Assembly: GCA_026168455.1 (NCBI GenBank)
Contig: JANSJX010000044.1
Coordinates: forward strand, 89,124 to 153,123
Length of the DNA stretch: 64,000 nucleotides
From: Theocolax elegans
Taxonomy: Eukaryota; Arthropoda; Insecta; Hymenoptera; Cerocephalidae
Direction: 5' to 3'
Position numbers and translations under genes: made by a program. Below are positions 40,871 through 52,134 of this stretch, one piece after another (positions within the stretch are counted from its first letter, which is position 1; each line of letters begins with the position of its first letter). Under the pieces are notes generated by a model. The model saw nothing but the letters and a program-made list of their open reading frames with translations. It ran no database searches and was not told the origin of the DNA.

Positions 40871-41118
40871 GAGAACCATTTTTAACCCAATTTAACTTAA
40901 GTTTAAGAAAATAGATCGACAACCTGAATGATTCTTTATTTTTAAAAACACAAACCGAGTGTATAACAAGATTTCTGTTTATTTGAAGAATCTTTCGATG
41001 TTCAGATTTTCCGATTTTCCGATTTTCAAATTTTCCCGACGATTTTCATGATTTTGGGTTACATTTTCACGAATTTAAACAAACTTTCCGGAATTTAGGG
41101 TACTATTATACATTGGCG

Positions 41119-41133
41119 CCGCCAGGTGGCGTC
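41119..41133 (+). promoter_or_regulatory. Possible CTCF-like site
   Basis: ccgccaggtggcgtc fits 13 of 15 positions of the CTCF consensus CCASYAGRKGGCRSY. It sits 37 bp upstream of the TATA box in an otherwise AT-rich region. One match of this quality is suggestive only. Confidence 0.3.
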
Positions 41134-41169
41134 TTAAAGTCGCAAGTGGCAAGTAGCGATGTCGATTCG

Positions 41170-41177
41170 TATATAAG
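41170..41177 (+). promoter_or_regulatory. TATA box of small plus-strand gene
   Basis: tatataag lies about 95 bp before the first usable ATG. A start of transcription near 41200 would give a short leader containing a CT-rich run. Confidence 0.45.
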
Positions 41178-41271
41178 GACGCTTTAACATTCGCTAAGCG
41201 TATCCGTAGATTTATTTGCTTTTCGGTTTTTCTCATTTCTCTTTCTCTCTCTCTCTCTCATTCTCGCATGC

Positions 41272-41547
41272 ATGCTCCTGATAAATTTACGGATATGTTT
41301 ATTCACTTGAAGCCTTAAATAATATAATTATTTTCTTGTTACAGTGAGATATCTAAATTATCCATTCCTGCTGAAGCATCGATTCCGTCGAGCTAGTCAA
41401 AACTTGGACGTGAACGAGGAGATCGAACCATCATCGGCTTCGTCGGACGAGGACGTGCTGGTATCGTCGGACAGCAGCGAGGTCGATACGGACGCCAACG
41501 ACGGTTACTCTAGCGGCTTTGGCACCGAGAGCGACTCACCTTCCTAA
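41272..41547 (+). CDS. Small acidic Ser/Asp-rich protein, two-exon model
   Basis: The best model joins 41272-41296 to 41345-41547 through a 48-bp intron (T|GTTTAT ... ttcttgttacag|TG) and encodes 75 residues. A short hydrophobic start (MLLINLRILRYLNYPF) and a basic patch (LKHRFRRAS) precede a long acidic serine-rich tail (SSDEDVLVSSDSSEVDTDAN, ending GFGTESDSPS). The second exon has clear coding bias, a stop at 41545, and AATAAA at 41569. The donor is weak, so the second exon could instead be the terminal exon of a gene whose other exons lie elsewhere. I recognise no family. Confidence 0.45.
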
Positions 41548-41568
41548 GCATGTACATTACTTTGCATT

Positions 41569-41574
41569 AATAAA
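41569..41574 (+). terminator. Poly(A) signal
   Basis: AATAAA 22 bp after the TAA stop of the small acidic protein, followed by a T-rich tract. Confidence 0.5.
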
Positions 41575-41825
41575 AACAATTTTTTTTCTTGGTCCTATCG
41601 ACGATCCTCGCATTGTTTATTCGTTATTTTGTTTCCGTCTGTGATATCTCTTGAAACTAATCTATTATTATCATATCTGCTAAGACTGTGATACCACTTA
41701 AGACTGCATCTTATTTTTAATGAATCTTATACAAAGTATGTAAATATGACGTGACGCACACATTGATGTCTTCCAAATTAGGTAACTTGTCTGTAATACT
41801 TTTGGCATTTACCAAATAAACCATA

Positions 41826-41850
41826 TATATATATATATATATATTTTTTT
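41826..41850. repeat. (TA)n microsatellite
   Basis: About 12 TA dinucleotides followed by a T run. Confidence 0.9.
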
Positions 41851-41879
41851 TTTCTACTTCTCTCAGCAAGTTTTTTTAT

Positions 41880-42905
41880 TTTTAGATTATTACAGTACGA
41901 GTATTACTACTTCAGAACAGTAATATACAAAAATAATTTTTTTGGATTTTGTTGTTTTTTCATTTTTTTTTGTTCTTTTAACATTTTAAGTTGTTTTTTC
42001 TTTTTTATATTAATTTTAAGAATATTGTGTTCATATTCTAAACATTTTTTCCACTTTCGGGTCTAATATTTTCACTAATTTCCGAATTTTTGGTCAAATT
42101 TTCAGACAATTTTCAACATTCTGGGTTATTCGGTAATTGGGTATTTGGGTTATTTGGTTTTTGTTGGTTGTTGTTGGTTTTTGTGTATGTGTTTGTATAT
42201 TTCGGTTCTTATGGTTTTTGTTGATTTCTATTATTTATTTATTTACGATTTTTTTTATTTTTTCGTTATTACAGATGTGTGCAATATGACTATTAGTACT
42301 TTAGAACAGCAATATACAAAAAAATTTTTTTTCCTTGTCTTAACTTTTTTTGTTTTTTTGGATCATTTCGTGTTTTTGTTTTTTGTTTGGTTTTTTCGTG
42401 ACTTTTGTTTTTTGTATATTTTTTTATTTACAAGTTTTTCATATTTCGGGGTATATTTTTCACACAATTTTACAAACTGAGGGTCAAATTTTCAGACAAT
42501 TTTCAACATTCTGGGTCAAATTTTCAGACAATTTTCAACATTCTGGGTTATTCGGTAATTGGGTATTTGGGTTATTTGGTTTTTGTTGGTTGTTGTTGGT
42601 TTTTGTGTATGTGTTTGTATATTTCGGTTCTTATGGTTTTTGTTGATTTCTATTGTTTATTTATTTACGATTTTTTTTATTTTTTCGTTATTACAGATGT
42701 GTGCAATATGACTATTAGTACTTTAGAACAGCAATATACAAAAAATTTTTTTTTCCTTGTCTTAACTTTTTTGTTTTTTTGGATCATTTCGTGTTTTTGT
42801 TTTTTGTTTGGTTTTTTCGTGACTTTTGTTTTTTGTATATTTTTTTATTTACAAGTTTTTCATATTTCGGGGTATATTTTTCACACAATTTTACAAACTG
42901 AGGGT
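41880..42905. repeat. 422-bp tandem duplication, with an older degenerate copy
   Basis: The block from 'ctgggttattcggtaattgg' at 42121 recurs at 42543, an offset of 422 bp, with few changes. A third, decayed copy precedes it (attattacagtacgagtatt at 41886). The content is T-rich with no gene. The frames of 98-111 codons here are low-complexity Phe-rich and not credible as proteins. Confidence 0.8.
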
Positions 42906-43328
42906 CAAATTTTCAGACAATTTTCAACATTCTGGGTCAAATTTTCAGACAATTTTCAACATTCTGGGTCAAATTTTCAACATTCTGGGTCAAATTTTCA
43001 ACATTCTGGGTCAAATTCTCAACATTCTGGGTCAAATTGTCAGACAATTTTCAACATTCTGGGTCAAATTCTCAACATTCTGGGTCAAATTTTCAGACAA
43101 TTTTCAACATTCTGGGTCAAATTTTCAGACAATTTTCAACATTCTGGGTCAAATTTTCAACATTCTGGGTCAAATTTTCAACATTCTGGGTCAAATTTTC
43201 AGACAATTTTCAACATTCTGGGTCAAATTCTCAACATTCTGGGTCAAATTTTCAGACAATTTTCAACATTCTGGGTCAAATTTTCAACATTCTGGGTCAA
43301 ATTTTCAGACAATTTTCAACATTCTGGG
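42480..43328. repeat. 32/21-bp minisatellite
   Basis: Units of 32 bp (gggtcaaattttcagacaat + tttcaacattct) and a shorter 21-bp form lacking 11 bases are interspersed irregularly. The sequence lacks stops in all three plus frames, producing overlapping frames of 346, 191 and 100 codons with the peptide rhythm NFQHSGS. I treat these as artefacts of the repeat. Confidence 0.9.
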
Positions 43329-43336
43329 TTATTCGG

Positions 43337-43384
43337 TAATTGGGTTATTGGGTTATTGGGTTATTGGGTTATTGGGTTATTGCG
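43337..43384. repeat. Short TTATTGGG tract
   Basis: One taattggg, four exact ttattggg copies, then a broken one (ttattgcg), ending right where the 227-bp satellite resumes. It could be a telomere-like remnant or slippage of the local 'ttattcggtaattggg' sequence. Confidence 0.7.
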
Positions 43385-43387
43385 CGC

Positions 43388-44818
43388 ATTTCTGGATATA
43401 ATTAAGATCGTAATTCCGTACAGATGTCGAATTTTTTATGTGTAACGCGATATTTCTGGATATAATTAAGATCGTAATTCCGTACAGATGTCGAATTTTT
43501 TATTTGCGAGGTCCATTGTAATTCCTTGTTATTTGTGCCATATTTTGTGTTGTATGTTGCATTGTTCTGTGTTTTTAATTATTAATAAAGGAACAATACA
43601 ACAAACAAAACAAAGTGGGTTTGGAAAAAAGCAACTTTTAAGATATTATATAATGGTATTGCTTACATAAACGCGATATTTCTGGATATAATTAAGATCG
43701 TAATTCCGTACTGATGTCGAATTTTTTATGTGCAATGTCCATTGTATAATGCCTTGTAATATGTGCCATATTTTGTGTTGTATGTTGCATTGTTTTGTGT
43801 TTTTAATTATAAATCAAGGAACAATACAACAAACAAAACATGGTGGGCTTTTAATGAAAACAACTGTTGAGATATTACATGATGGTATAGCTTAAATAAA
43901 CGTGATATTTCTGTATATAATTAAGAGAGTATTCCGTACTGATGTCGAATTTTTTATGAGCAAGGTCCATTGTAATGCCTTGTCATATGTGCCATATTTT
44001 GTGTTGTATGTTGCATTGTTCTGTGTTTTTAAGTATAAATCAAGGAACAATACAACAAACAAAACATGGTGGGCTTTTAATGAAAACAACTGTTGAGATA
44101 TTACATGATGGTATAGCTTAATTAAACGTGATATTTCTGTATATAATTAAGAGAGTAATTTCGTACAGATGTCGAATTTTTTTATGTGCAAGGTCCATTG
44201 TAGTTCCTTGTCATATGTGCCATTTTTTGTGTTGTATGTTGCATTGTTCTGTGTTTTTAAATATAAATCAAGGAACAATACAACAAACAAAACAAAGTGG
44301 ATTTGAAAAAAAGCAACTTTTGAGATATTATATAATGGTATTGCTTACATAAACGCGATATTTCTGGATATAATTAAGATCGTAATTCCGTACAGATGTC
44401 GAATTTTTTATGTTCGAGGGCCATTGTAATTCCTTGTTTTATGTGCCATATTTTGTGTTGTATATTGCATTGTTCTGTGTTTTTAAGTATAAATCAAGGA
44501 ACAATACGACAAACAAAACAAAGTGGGTTTTAAATGAAGGCAACTGTTGAGATATTATATGATGGTATTGCTTATATAAACGCGATATTTCTGGATATAA
44601 TTAAGATCGTAATACCGTACAGATGTCGAATTTTTTATGTGCGAGGTCCATTGTAATTCCTTGTCATTTGCGCCATATTTTGTGTTGTATGTTGCATTGT
44701 TCTGTGTTTTTAATTATAAATCAAGGAACAATACAACAAACAAAACAAAGTGGGCTTTTAATGAAAACAACTGTTGAGATATTGCATGATGGTATAGCTT
44801 AAATAAACATAATATTAC
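43388..44818. repeat. 227-bp satellite resumes, about six monomers
   Basis: The array restarts with a 55-bp fragment of a monomer (catttctggatataattaag ... ttatgtg), which is then joined to a full monomer out of register at about 43443. It ends after 'aacataatattact' at the palindrome. All three monomer types are present in the same orientation as the left array. Confidence 0.95.
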
Positions 44819-44822
44819 TTAT

Positions 44823-44940
44823 AAAAACAAAGTATACGTTACAAATTTTACTCCATTGTAAGGTAACGTCCAAGTGAATGTTGTTTCACTTGGACGTTAC
44901 CTTACAATGGAGTAAAATTTGAAACGTATACTTTGTTTTT
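44823..44940. repeat. Palindrome with 56-bp arms at the satellite edge
   Basis: Arms 44823-44878 and 44885-44940 are reverse complements with a single mismatch and a 6-bp spacer (tgttgt). It begins within 5 bp of the satellite end and is followed directly by the hammerhead-like module. Confidence 0.9.
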
Positions 44941-45045
44941 TCGAAGTGCCTGAAGAGGTCCGCAAACCAGTGGACGAAACGTTGCACGATTTTTCAAATT
45001 GAGAATAAAAAATTTTTTATTCCTTGTTTAACTTGGATTGACCCT
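44941..45045 (+). mobile_element. Retroelement 3'-end-like module with hammerhead-like core
   Basis: gcctgaagaggtcc, then ggacgaaacgttg, followed about 25 bp later by gaataaaaaattttttattc. C-U-G-A-N-G-A and G-A-A-A around a short GUCC/GGAC stem are the conserved core of hammerhead ribozymes, known from Penelope-like elements. One extra G and an A at the expected U16.1 position break the match. Probably a decayed or inactive relative. Confidence 0.35.
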
Positions 45046-45059
45046 CAAAGATCGACTTT

Positions 45060-46711
45060 TTCTTCTTTTTTTAACCTACAATGGAGGGTGTACAAAATTT
45101 ACCGTTAATATACATAGCTAATTATAAACCACTTACAAGGAAGTGTCACATCTCCGGATAACGGATCTTAACCAAACTCTAGAATACGTTTTGTAATATT
45201 GAAATATGGAGAAATCCAGAGCTAGAGACTAACGCTTAAATTTATCAAAGTTATAGATCACTAAAGCAAATTAAAGAAAAATATTATATTATATTCGGGT
45301 GGTATTGGGATGGTAAACTCTCCTTCAAAAATCAACACTGTCACTTGTATCGGAAACTACTATTAAGAACTTCTACAAAAAGTTGCTACAAATTTAAACT
45401 ATTTTTTTCGTTTGTATTTATAACTAATTTTTATTTGTGGTTAAACTCATACAATTACGTAATTTATTTTCATAAATTAATTATATTTTTTTAATAGTAA
45501 TTTATTATTTAATACATTTTATTATTTTTACAGCAATCAGAAGTTAAAGATTAATGAAAAAAAAAAAAACAGTCACACCGAAAGAAGACAAACTCAAAAG
45601 GTTATTTACCATAATTATTTATTAATCTGTAAGAAAGTTAAGCATATACCAAAAGTAAATATTGAAACATAAACTGTATAACATATTCATTCTAATTGAA
45701 ATGGGTTATAACTTTTTTCAAGAATTTCCGTAATGCTCTTCAACTTCTTTTAAATGTTATGTGAGAATTTTTGAAACATTTTAGTATCGCTAAACGATTG
45801 AAATTTTTGGCGCAATCACTATGATCTATTTTTCACCTGATTGGTCAAACTGATTATACTAACAAAAATTGATCATTCGTTATTAATTAATTAAAAATTA
45901 ATTGTTTTTAAAAAATTGCTGCATAAGCTTTTATATCATTTAAGCATCTCGTTTGGTTCTTTTCAGATTTTTATCCCATAATTATTGAAAATTTTAGACT
46001 AACTTAAAGGGGTAATACACTAAAAATTATCAAAATGAATTTAATTTACAAAAATCGTTATCGTTATAAATAATTAATATTTTTTGTGATTTAAGTTCTA
46101 TTTATTTTTAACTATAAAAACTGAAAGATTTTGTCCTAAGTAAATCAGAATTTCATGCTTCCATCCTCCTTATACTGGAAAAATGTATTATGAATTTGTG
46201 CTCAGGGTACACTTTTAACCGATGAGCCAATGTTTATCTAGTTACTCTTTTTTGTGCCACTAAAGCTAATTAGATTGTAATTTTTGTAAATGCTAAATGG
46301 TTAAGTTGAAAAAATTCTAATTAATCACAAATTTTGAAAAATTATGTAATTTTCTTGACCCAACAATTTAGGATTTAGAAATATCTCACTCTAAATAGCT
46401 TCAATAGTAAGTGACACGTTTTAGCAAAAATAGAGTGATTATGAAATTTGTTTTTTTATGAACTAAATGTTTCAGTTTTTACAGTTGTAAGTGAATACAA
46501 CTCAAGTAACAAAAAAATATTTATTGCTAACAATTTTGTAGTCAAAATTAATTTTACCACATTTAAGTCTTAAAATAAAAAATTGAATGCTTTTTTGTTG
46601 CCTTTTATAAAATATTTCATCATATTGCAATTTAGTGATGTTTAGCAATCTATAGTTCGACCTTTATTATGTATGTAATTAATAATAGGTATTATATTTA
46701 TATGCTTTCAG
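45060..46711. other. AT-rich intergenic DNA, no gene seen
   Basis: Stops are frequent in all frames. A possible small exon (45536-45601, after ttatttttacag and before aaaag|gttatt) contains a 13-A run that makes its frame unreliable. Nothing else stands out. Confidence 0.5.
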
Positions 46712-46925
46712 AAAAACGACTGCAGAAAAATCGTCGAATGAAACGTCAGATGATAAAGATTAACCACAAAATAGTTAAAGCTTAAACAATTTTAATATTA
46801 GCAACTAAGATATTAATTTATTATAAAATATATAAATGTTTTTTTAAATATAAATTTAACGCGTGCACTTATGTTTTAGAAACATATTTTATAACTTGAC
46901 AAATAAAGGCAATATGTTAATTAAA
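46712..46925 (+). CDS. Candidate terminal exon (weak)
   Basis: After tatgctttcag, a frame of 16 codons (KTTAEKSSNETSDDKD) ends at TAA 46761-46763, with AATAAA at 46902-46907. The hydrophilic, acidic tail looks like a normal protein terminus. The upstream exon is uncertain, and the candidate at 45536 joins in a different phase. Confidence 0.25.
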
Positions 46926-46989
46926 TTATGCATTTTATTTTCTCACTTGAATGCGTTGTTTTTTTCGTAAAACTTGAATAAATAATATA

Positions 46990-47540
46990 TAAATGATGGT
47001 ATTTTTAACGGCTAGTGTACGTCAAAAATACGTCTTCTAGAGCAATAAACAAAAAAAATGTACAATCGATAATTGGTATAAATTTTGTTTTAGAATCAGT
47101 TATTAAACGTATGTTCAAAAACGTTTAATAAAAGTCAAATATACATCTACTAAATGTAATTTTAAAAATCAAACCGCATTTTTGATCTCGACATTACGTA
47201 TAAATTTTACGTTGAGGAAACGTATATAAAACGTTTATAGTAAACGTCATTTTAACGGATATTATACGTCTTATACAAGTTTCAAGAAAAATTATATCGA
47301 CCGTTCCAAAAATATGAAAAACTTGTTAAACGTCTATACTACGTCTTTTTATAGTCTACGAAACGTCAAAAAGGCGTTTCATAAATTTCTAAATCTCAAA
47401 CTAAACCAGAAAATAGCGGACATTCTTGACGTTTATAAGATCTCATTCTGACGGTTTTCTAACCATATAAATGTGACGTCAATTTGGATTTTTTGTGACG
47501 TTTTTATGACGTTTTTTCGACGTTTTGTGCTGTTAGGGTA
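46990..47540. mobile_element. ACGT-rich repeat, MITE-like
   Basis: Dense dyads of the type aaacgtttata / acgtctt / gacgttttttcgacg run through the block, ending in acgttttgtgctg(t)tagg. The same ending, acgttttgtgctgactggg, occurs at about 55965-55983, which supports a dispersed family. The left terminus is not clear. Confidence 0.5.
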
Positions 47541-47833
47541 CCAAAACAAATATTGTACTTTTTCAACTGAACCACGTTTGTCTCTTGCTTACAGTAAACA
47601 TATCGTAATTTTTCAAAGGACTTTTTTCTCCGTGTAGAAAATTCATTATAGTCTATCCTCGTCAAACGGAACGAAAAAAAATTTTCAAGATTATTATTTG
47701 TTTAGTAATCATTACAAAATCTTATATCTTCTGATAACCATTAAAACATTTTTTTCTCAGCGTAGTAATTAATTGAATAGATTAATTTTGAATGATTAAT
47801 AACAGATTATCAAGATAAAAAATATTTACGGTA

Positions 47834-48221
47834 CCGTCACATACCCAATTGTTGATCATGAACCAATTTCTGATCAGTGTATTATTTCAATAAAATAATA
47901 AGATTTACATAAATCTAAACGTTGCTACGCACAATTTGAAGGTTAAACAATCAATAATTGTTTAGTAAACTTAAATAGAAAGTGGTATATGTACCGAAAA
48001 TTTACTGATCAGAAATTGGTACTTCCCGCTTTTTTTTCTTAGATTGTTGCTTACTTTAAAAATAGCACCTATTTTATTTTTCTGAGATGGCTAAAAGGAA
48101 GTTTAATACTTATACTTTCTGTATCCGTCTAAATATATACAATTATTAGCTTTTTTAACATAAAATTATTCTATGAACGTACAGATTTACCTTAATTGAT
48201 CAACAATTGGGTATGTGACGG
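47834..48221. mobile_element. 388-bp MITE with perfect 25-bp TIRs and TA duplication
   Basis: ccgtcacatacccaattgtt (gatca) at 47834-47858 is the exact reverse complement of 48197-48221, and TA flanks both ends (47832-47833 and 48222-48223). A second inner pair (accaatttctgatcag / ctgatcagaaattggt) extends the symmetry. No coding capacity. TA targets suggest mobilisation by a Tc1/mariner-type transposase. Confidence 0.9.
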
Positions 48222-48223
48222 TA

Positions 48224-49119
48224 TATGGATGTAAAATATCATTTATAAATAAGAACTTTGCTTCTTATTTATTATTGACAATAAATTTCTCATTAACCTT
48301 TAGAGGACGGGGATGGTCGAAATATCGTCGAAATAAAAAACAATATAAGTAATTTATACTAAATCTCTAAAAAGCCGAAAAGCCAATAATATATTGATGC
48401 TCCATGATCGACACTTTGCCCCTATATGATTAATAAAAGCCATATTCTTAAATCGTGGCCCTCTAGCAGTTATTTAATTTTTATTTATTTATCTCCCACC
48501 ATAACCTTTGAATATTATGCTTCAGCACAAAGTACAAATCTAAACCTGCAGTATGCATTATTTTAGGAAAGATATTTACTAACACTGGGCGGAACTGATG
48601 CAAAGAATTGTGCATACGCAATTTTAAGTGCGTTTATATCAAATAAAGTGGCGCTTCTGTATAGCGCACAAGGACGCAAGAAGAAAAATTTTAGTTCAAC
48701 TCGTTTTTTCGAACTATTTAAAGGTACTATTTTTATTCTATATAATCTTATATTATGTTTGTTCGGGATAGAAACGTTTAGATATCATGTGAATGACACA
48801 AAAAGTAATAAACTATTGTAAATGCTAGACCGATGTATTTTTTGAGTGTACACATGTTTCGGGGTTTACCAAATTAGTTAAAAGTAAAAGTAAATAATTA
48901 GCCGATTGTTTCGAGACGCGCGGGCCAGTATATGAGGCAAAATAGCCATTAACGAAGCCGAGCCATCGTTCGTACTATCAATAAAACAATAAAAATATAT
49001 GAATGCTCGTGCAGGTATATCGAACAAAGGATACCGGCAAGCGCTGGGAAATCCCAAATGAAGTATATCGTCTATGCCGAAATTGTAGCCGTGGCATCTC
49101 GAAAACAGTAATGTAAATA
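48224..49119. other. AT-rich intergenic DNA, no gene seen
   Basis: No convincing exon. A more GC-balanced patch lies at 48900-49110 (gagacgcgcgggccag ... gccgtggcatctcg), but it has no long open frame and no domain I can recognise. Confidence 0.4.
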
Positions 49120-49876
49120 CAGTCGACTCTCGATTTAGGGCCGCTCGATTTAAGGCCTATTCCCCTTCGAGACGCTCGAGCGCTACCCCCACTCTACCGT
49201 CTTAACCCTTAGCTGAGCATTTGGTTTCGCACGCTTGAAATAGGGCCGCGTCCAGGAACAAAATTTTTACTATGTAAAATTCGAATACTCACTGAATTTC
49301 GTTCAAATTTTCTTCATTAGCTAGACATTTCTTTTATTATTTTTAGTTTTTTGGAACTTTATTAAAAAAATATTGTCATATAACTAATACAAATAATTGA
49401 AAATAATATACAAAGTAAGATATTATAAAACTATGTATATAATTCCTTTAATATCTCCTTTTTGACTAGTTTTATTAAAAAAATGTTTCTAGTCTTGAAA
49501 AGGTACGGTGTTCAAGCGACCGAAACGACACAAATAATATAAAAGAATTATAAATATTCACTAGTTCGTAGTGATCAATAAAGTTTTTTTATGAAAATTT
49601 ATATATTATATATTTTTATTTATTCGATGTATGAATTACCAGTAACCTCTAATATCTTTACATTTTTTCTAATTTGTCAAGCATCCGCCACCACCTTTAA
49701 AATCTGGATTGACTTCTAATAATATCATAACTATATGAGCGGCTTTAAATTGAGCGGGAGAAACCAATTGTGAGAACGCACAAGTTCCTTACGAAGCGCA
49801 AGGAGTGGGGACAGCCGATTTCTTAGAAACGGCTACCCCTACAGCCCCGTACAGGCCCTAAATCGAGAGTAGATTC
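49120..49876. mobile_element. 757-bp non-autonomous DNA element, CAGTCGACTCTCG end
   Basis: cagtcgactctcgatttagg at the left pairs with cctaaatcgagagtagattc at the right over about 20 bp with few mismatches. Ends starting CAGT with a TA-type target resemble pogo/Tigger-related elements; this assignment is tentative. It contains a nested module at 49492-49590. Confidence 0.65.
49492..49590 (+). mobile_element. Dispersed module: gtcttgaaaagg ... gaccgaaacg ... caataaag-T(n)
   Basis: It shares gttcgtagtgatcaataaag with gttcgtagagattaataaag at about 61409, and the same upstream ttgaaaagg and ccgaaacg blocks. Ordering matches the module at 44941. It is likely the 3' end of a retroelement family carrying a hammerhead-like core. 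Confidence 0.45.
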
Positions 49877-50030
49877 TAATGTCGTTTCATTCACGTGATA
49901 CTAAGTGTAAATATATGTATGTGTATATATATGTGTGTGTGTACGTGTGAATAAGTAGGAGTGTGCGATGTCAAATATAAATATAATGAAAGTGTGCGAC
50001 CTTCTATACTTATATATATATATATATATA
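49877..50030. repeat. TG/TA microsatellites
   Basis: gtatgtgtatatatatgtgt and a run of about 10 TA repeats (50008-50030) lie just outside the inverted-repeat element and supply its TA target. Confidence 0.8.
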
Positions 50031-51340
50031 TGGGTGGTTCTCTGTGACATCGAAGATGAAAAAAATAAATATTGCTATAACTGTGGGAATATGTTTTAGA
50101 GGTATCCAGTAGTTCTCCTGAATTTTTTCAGATTTTTTCTGGGCCATTATTTTAAGTTACAGAGAGTCAAAGTTGACATTTTAGCACTTTTTTGCATTAT
50201 CTGTTCCCGAAATATTAATAGATATGTATATTTGTTGCCTTATTACGATGAATCTATTAGCATGTTCATTGCAAAAAAATTCATGCACTTACTTTGGAGT
50301 GGTAGAGAAGTATCTCCACTTGTTTTAATATCCATCTAATCCCCTGTAATCTGGTAAAAATACAAATATTATTAAAATTATTATTATTAAAAATTATTAT
50401 TAATTATTAATATTATTAAATAATAGTATACAATTATAAAAAATTAATATTAAACATTTGTAATGCTGGTTTTTTTTAGTTTTACAACCCTTACAAGAAC
50501 TGTAATACTAATCTGAAGGATTACTATAAAAGTATCAACATTATTATTATTATTATTATTATTCAGCAATACATTGTTTGAATTTCACAATCTCGTCACT
50601 GTCACGTTATCATATTACTCATTATAATTATAGATCCGATTTATTTATATATTTTTTGTATTAAATACGTATCTTTAGTTATTGTAATAATAATGTTTAT
50701 ATATTTATAATAATCATTCAGATTAGTATTATAGTTCTTGTAAGGGTTGTAAAACTAAAAATCCAGCATTATAAATGTTTAATATTAATTTTTTATAATT
50801 GTATAATAATATTTGTATTTTTAGCAGCTTACAGGAGATTAGATGGATACTGAAACAAGTGGAGATACTTTTCTACCACTCTAAGGTGAGTGCATAAATT
50901 TGTTTGCTATGATCATGCTAATAGATTCATCGTAATAAGGCAACAAATATACATATCTATTAATATTTCGGGAACTTTTCCCAGATATTTTGACCATAAA
51001 TGGTCTTTATGATTTCATCTTTTGGACAGTATTAGGTTATCAGAGTCTCTCATTCATGTCTTTAAAAGTATTTTGAATGAAAAGTTCAGAAAATTTTACA
51101 AAAAAAGTCATGTTTATGTTTTTAGTGAAAAATGCATCGCCTGGGAGCTACAAATTCATGAAAATGGGCATATAATGCAAAAAAGTGCTAAAATGTCAAC
51201 TTTGACTCTTTGTAACTTAAAATAATGGTCCCGAAAGATCTGAAAAATTTCAGGAGAACTACTAGATACCTCTAAAACATATTCCCATAGTTATAGCAAT
51301 ATTTATTTTTTTCATCTTCGATGTCACAGAGAACCACTCA
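50031..51340. mobile_element. 1.3 kb inverted-repeat (foldback) element
   Basis: The ends tgggtggttctctgtgacat and atgtcacagagaaccactca pair, and pairing continues inward for about 500 bp on each side to an ATT microsatellite core (50541-50563). The right arm has about 195 bp (50977-51170) absent from the left. An open frame of 67 codons (51022-51225) falls mostly in that extra piece. Both flanks are TA repeats. Arms differ by scattered substitutions, so it is not recent. Confidence 0.85.
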
Positions 51341-51346
51341 TATATA

Positions 51347-51893
51347 TAATTATATATAATAATAGCCCTCTAATTTGATCGACCGGAGAGAAAATTGATT
51401 ATTAAGACCAATACAGTAGAATTTAACGCTAAAAAATAGATTGTCCATTAAACATTATTGAACGTAACAGATTTATCAATCGAATTACGAATTAAAGTAA
51501 AGAAAAATCAAAGTCTTGGTCCACCTGGAACTATTGGCCCGCAAAGTAGGAGTACTGAATGGTAGTAACAACGAATAGTTATTCGGCAAAGTAGCCGATG
51601 AGGGTGGACTGAGGGCTGCCAGGCTACAAAGCGACGTGATTGGGGAAATGGAGAGGAAAAGCAGGCCCATTCTCGGTAGAAGGCCCGGACCGGTTACCCT
51701 CTCCACCCCCACCTTAGTACGAAGGAAGGGGTAAATCGGAAGGAGTAAAGTCTCAAGCGAGGGAGGCAAATGGATCGAGTTAATCTAACGTCAGCACTGG
51801 AAAAGAGAGCCTTTTTTCCGGGATAGTGTTCTCGTGTCAATCAAGTTAGAGCGCTTGTACGTTCCGTTGCAAATCGGTAGAGAATAGTACTTT
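51347..51893. other. GC-richer patch of unknown origin
   Basis: 51490-51790 has higher GC than its surroundings and a 94-codon minus frame (51485-51769) rich in Leu, Pro and Ser. I see no domain or start context. It may be a fragment of a mobile element. Confidence 0.35.
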
Positions 51894-52134
51894 ACGACAC
51901 ATGTCGCATAAATGGCCCATTATTTAACGCCGTGTATTTAGTGTCTGAGCGCAGCGAGGGTAATAAGACACGCCGTTTAATGGGTCACTTGTGTCACGAG
52001 TATATCGTACAATATTTTATAGCATCTGCTCATATACATCCGCTGTCACGCCTATCCGTGCATTAGCGAGCGTAGCGAGGGGGATAATCACGGTGAAATA
52101 ATGGACTACTTATGCCGCGGATAGGCGTGACTAT
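51894..52134. repeat. Two related hairpins
   Basis: Hairpin 1: 51894-51935 pairs imperfectly with 51968-52001 (around acgccgtgt / acacgccgt). Hairpin 2: gtcacgcctatccg pairs perfectly with cggataggcgtgac (14 bp). The loops share gcgcagcgaggg and gcgtagcgaggg, so the hairpins look like diverged copies. Confidence 0.7.

Noticed and set aside
42405..43445. 346-codon frame
   Set aside because: T-rich duplication and minisatellite without stops; two other frames are also open; it runs into the satellite.
44941..45000. Active hammerhead ribozyme
   Set aside because: An extra G between core and stem II and the wrong base after stem III; kept only as a hammerhead-like remnant.
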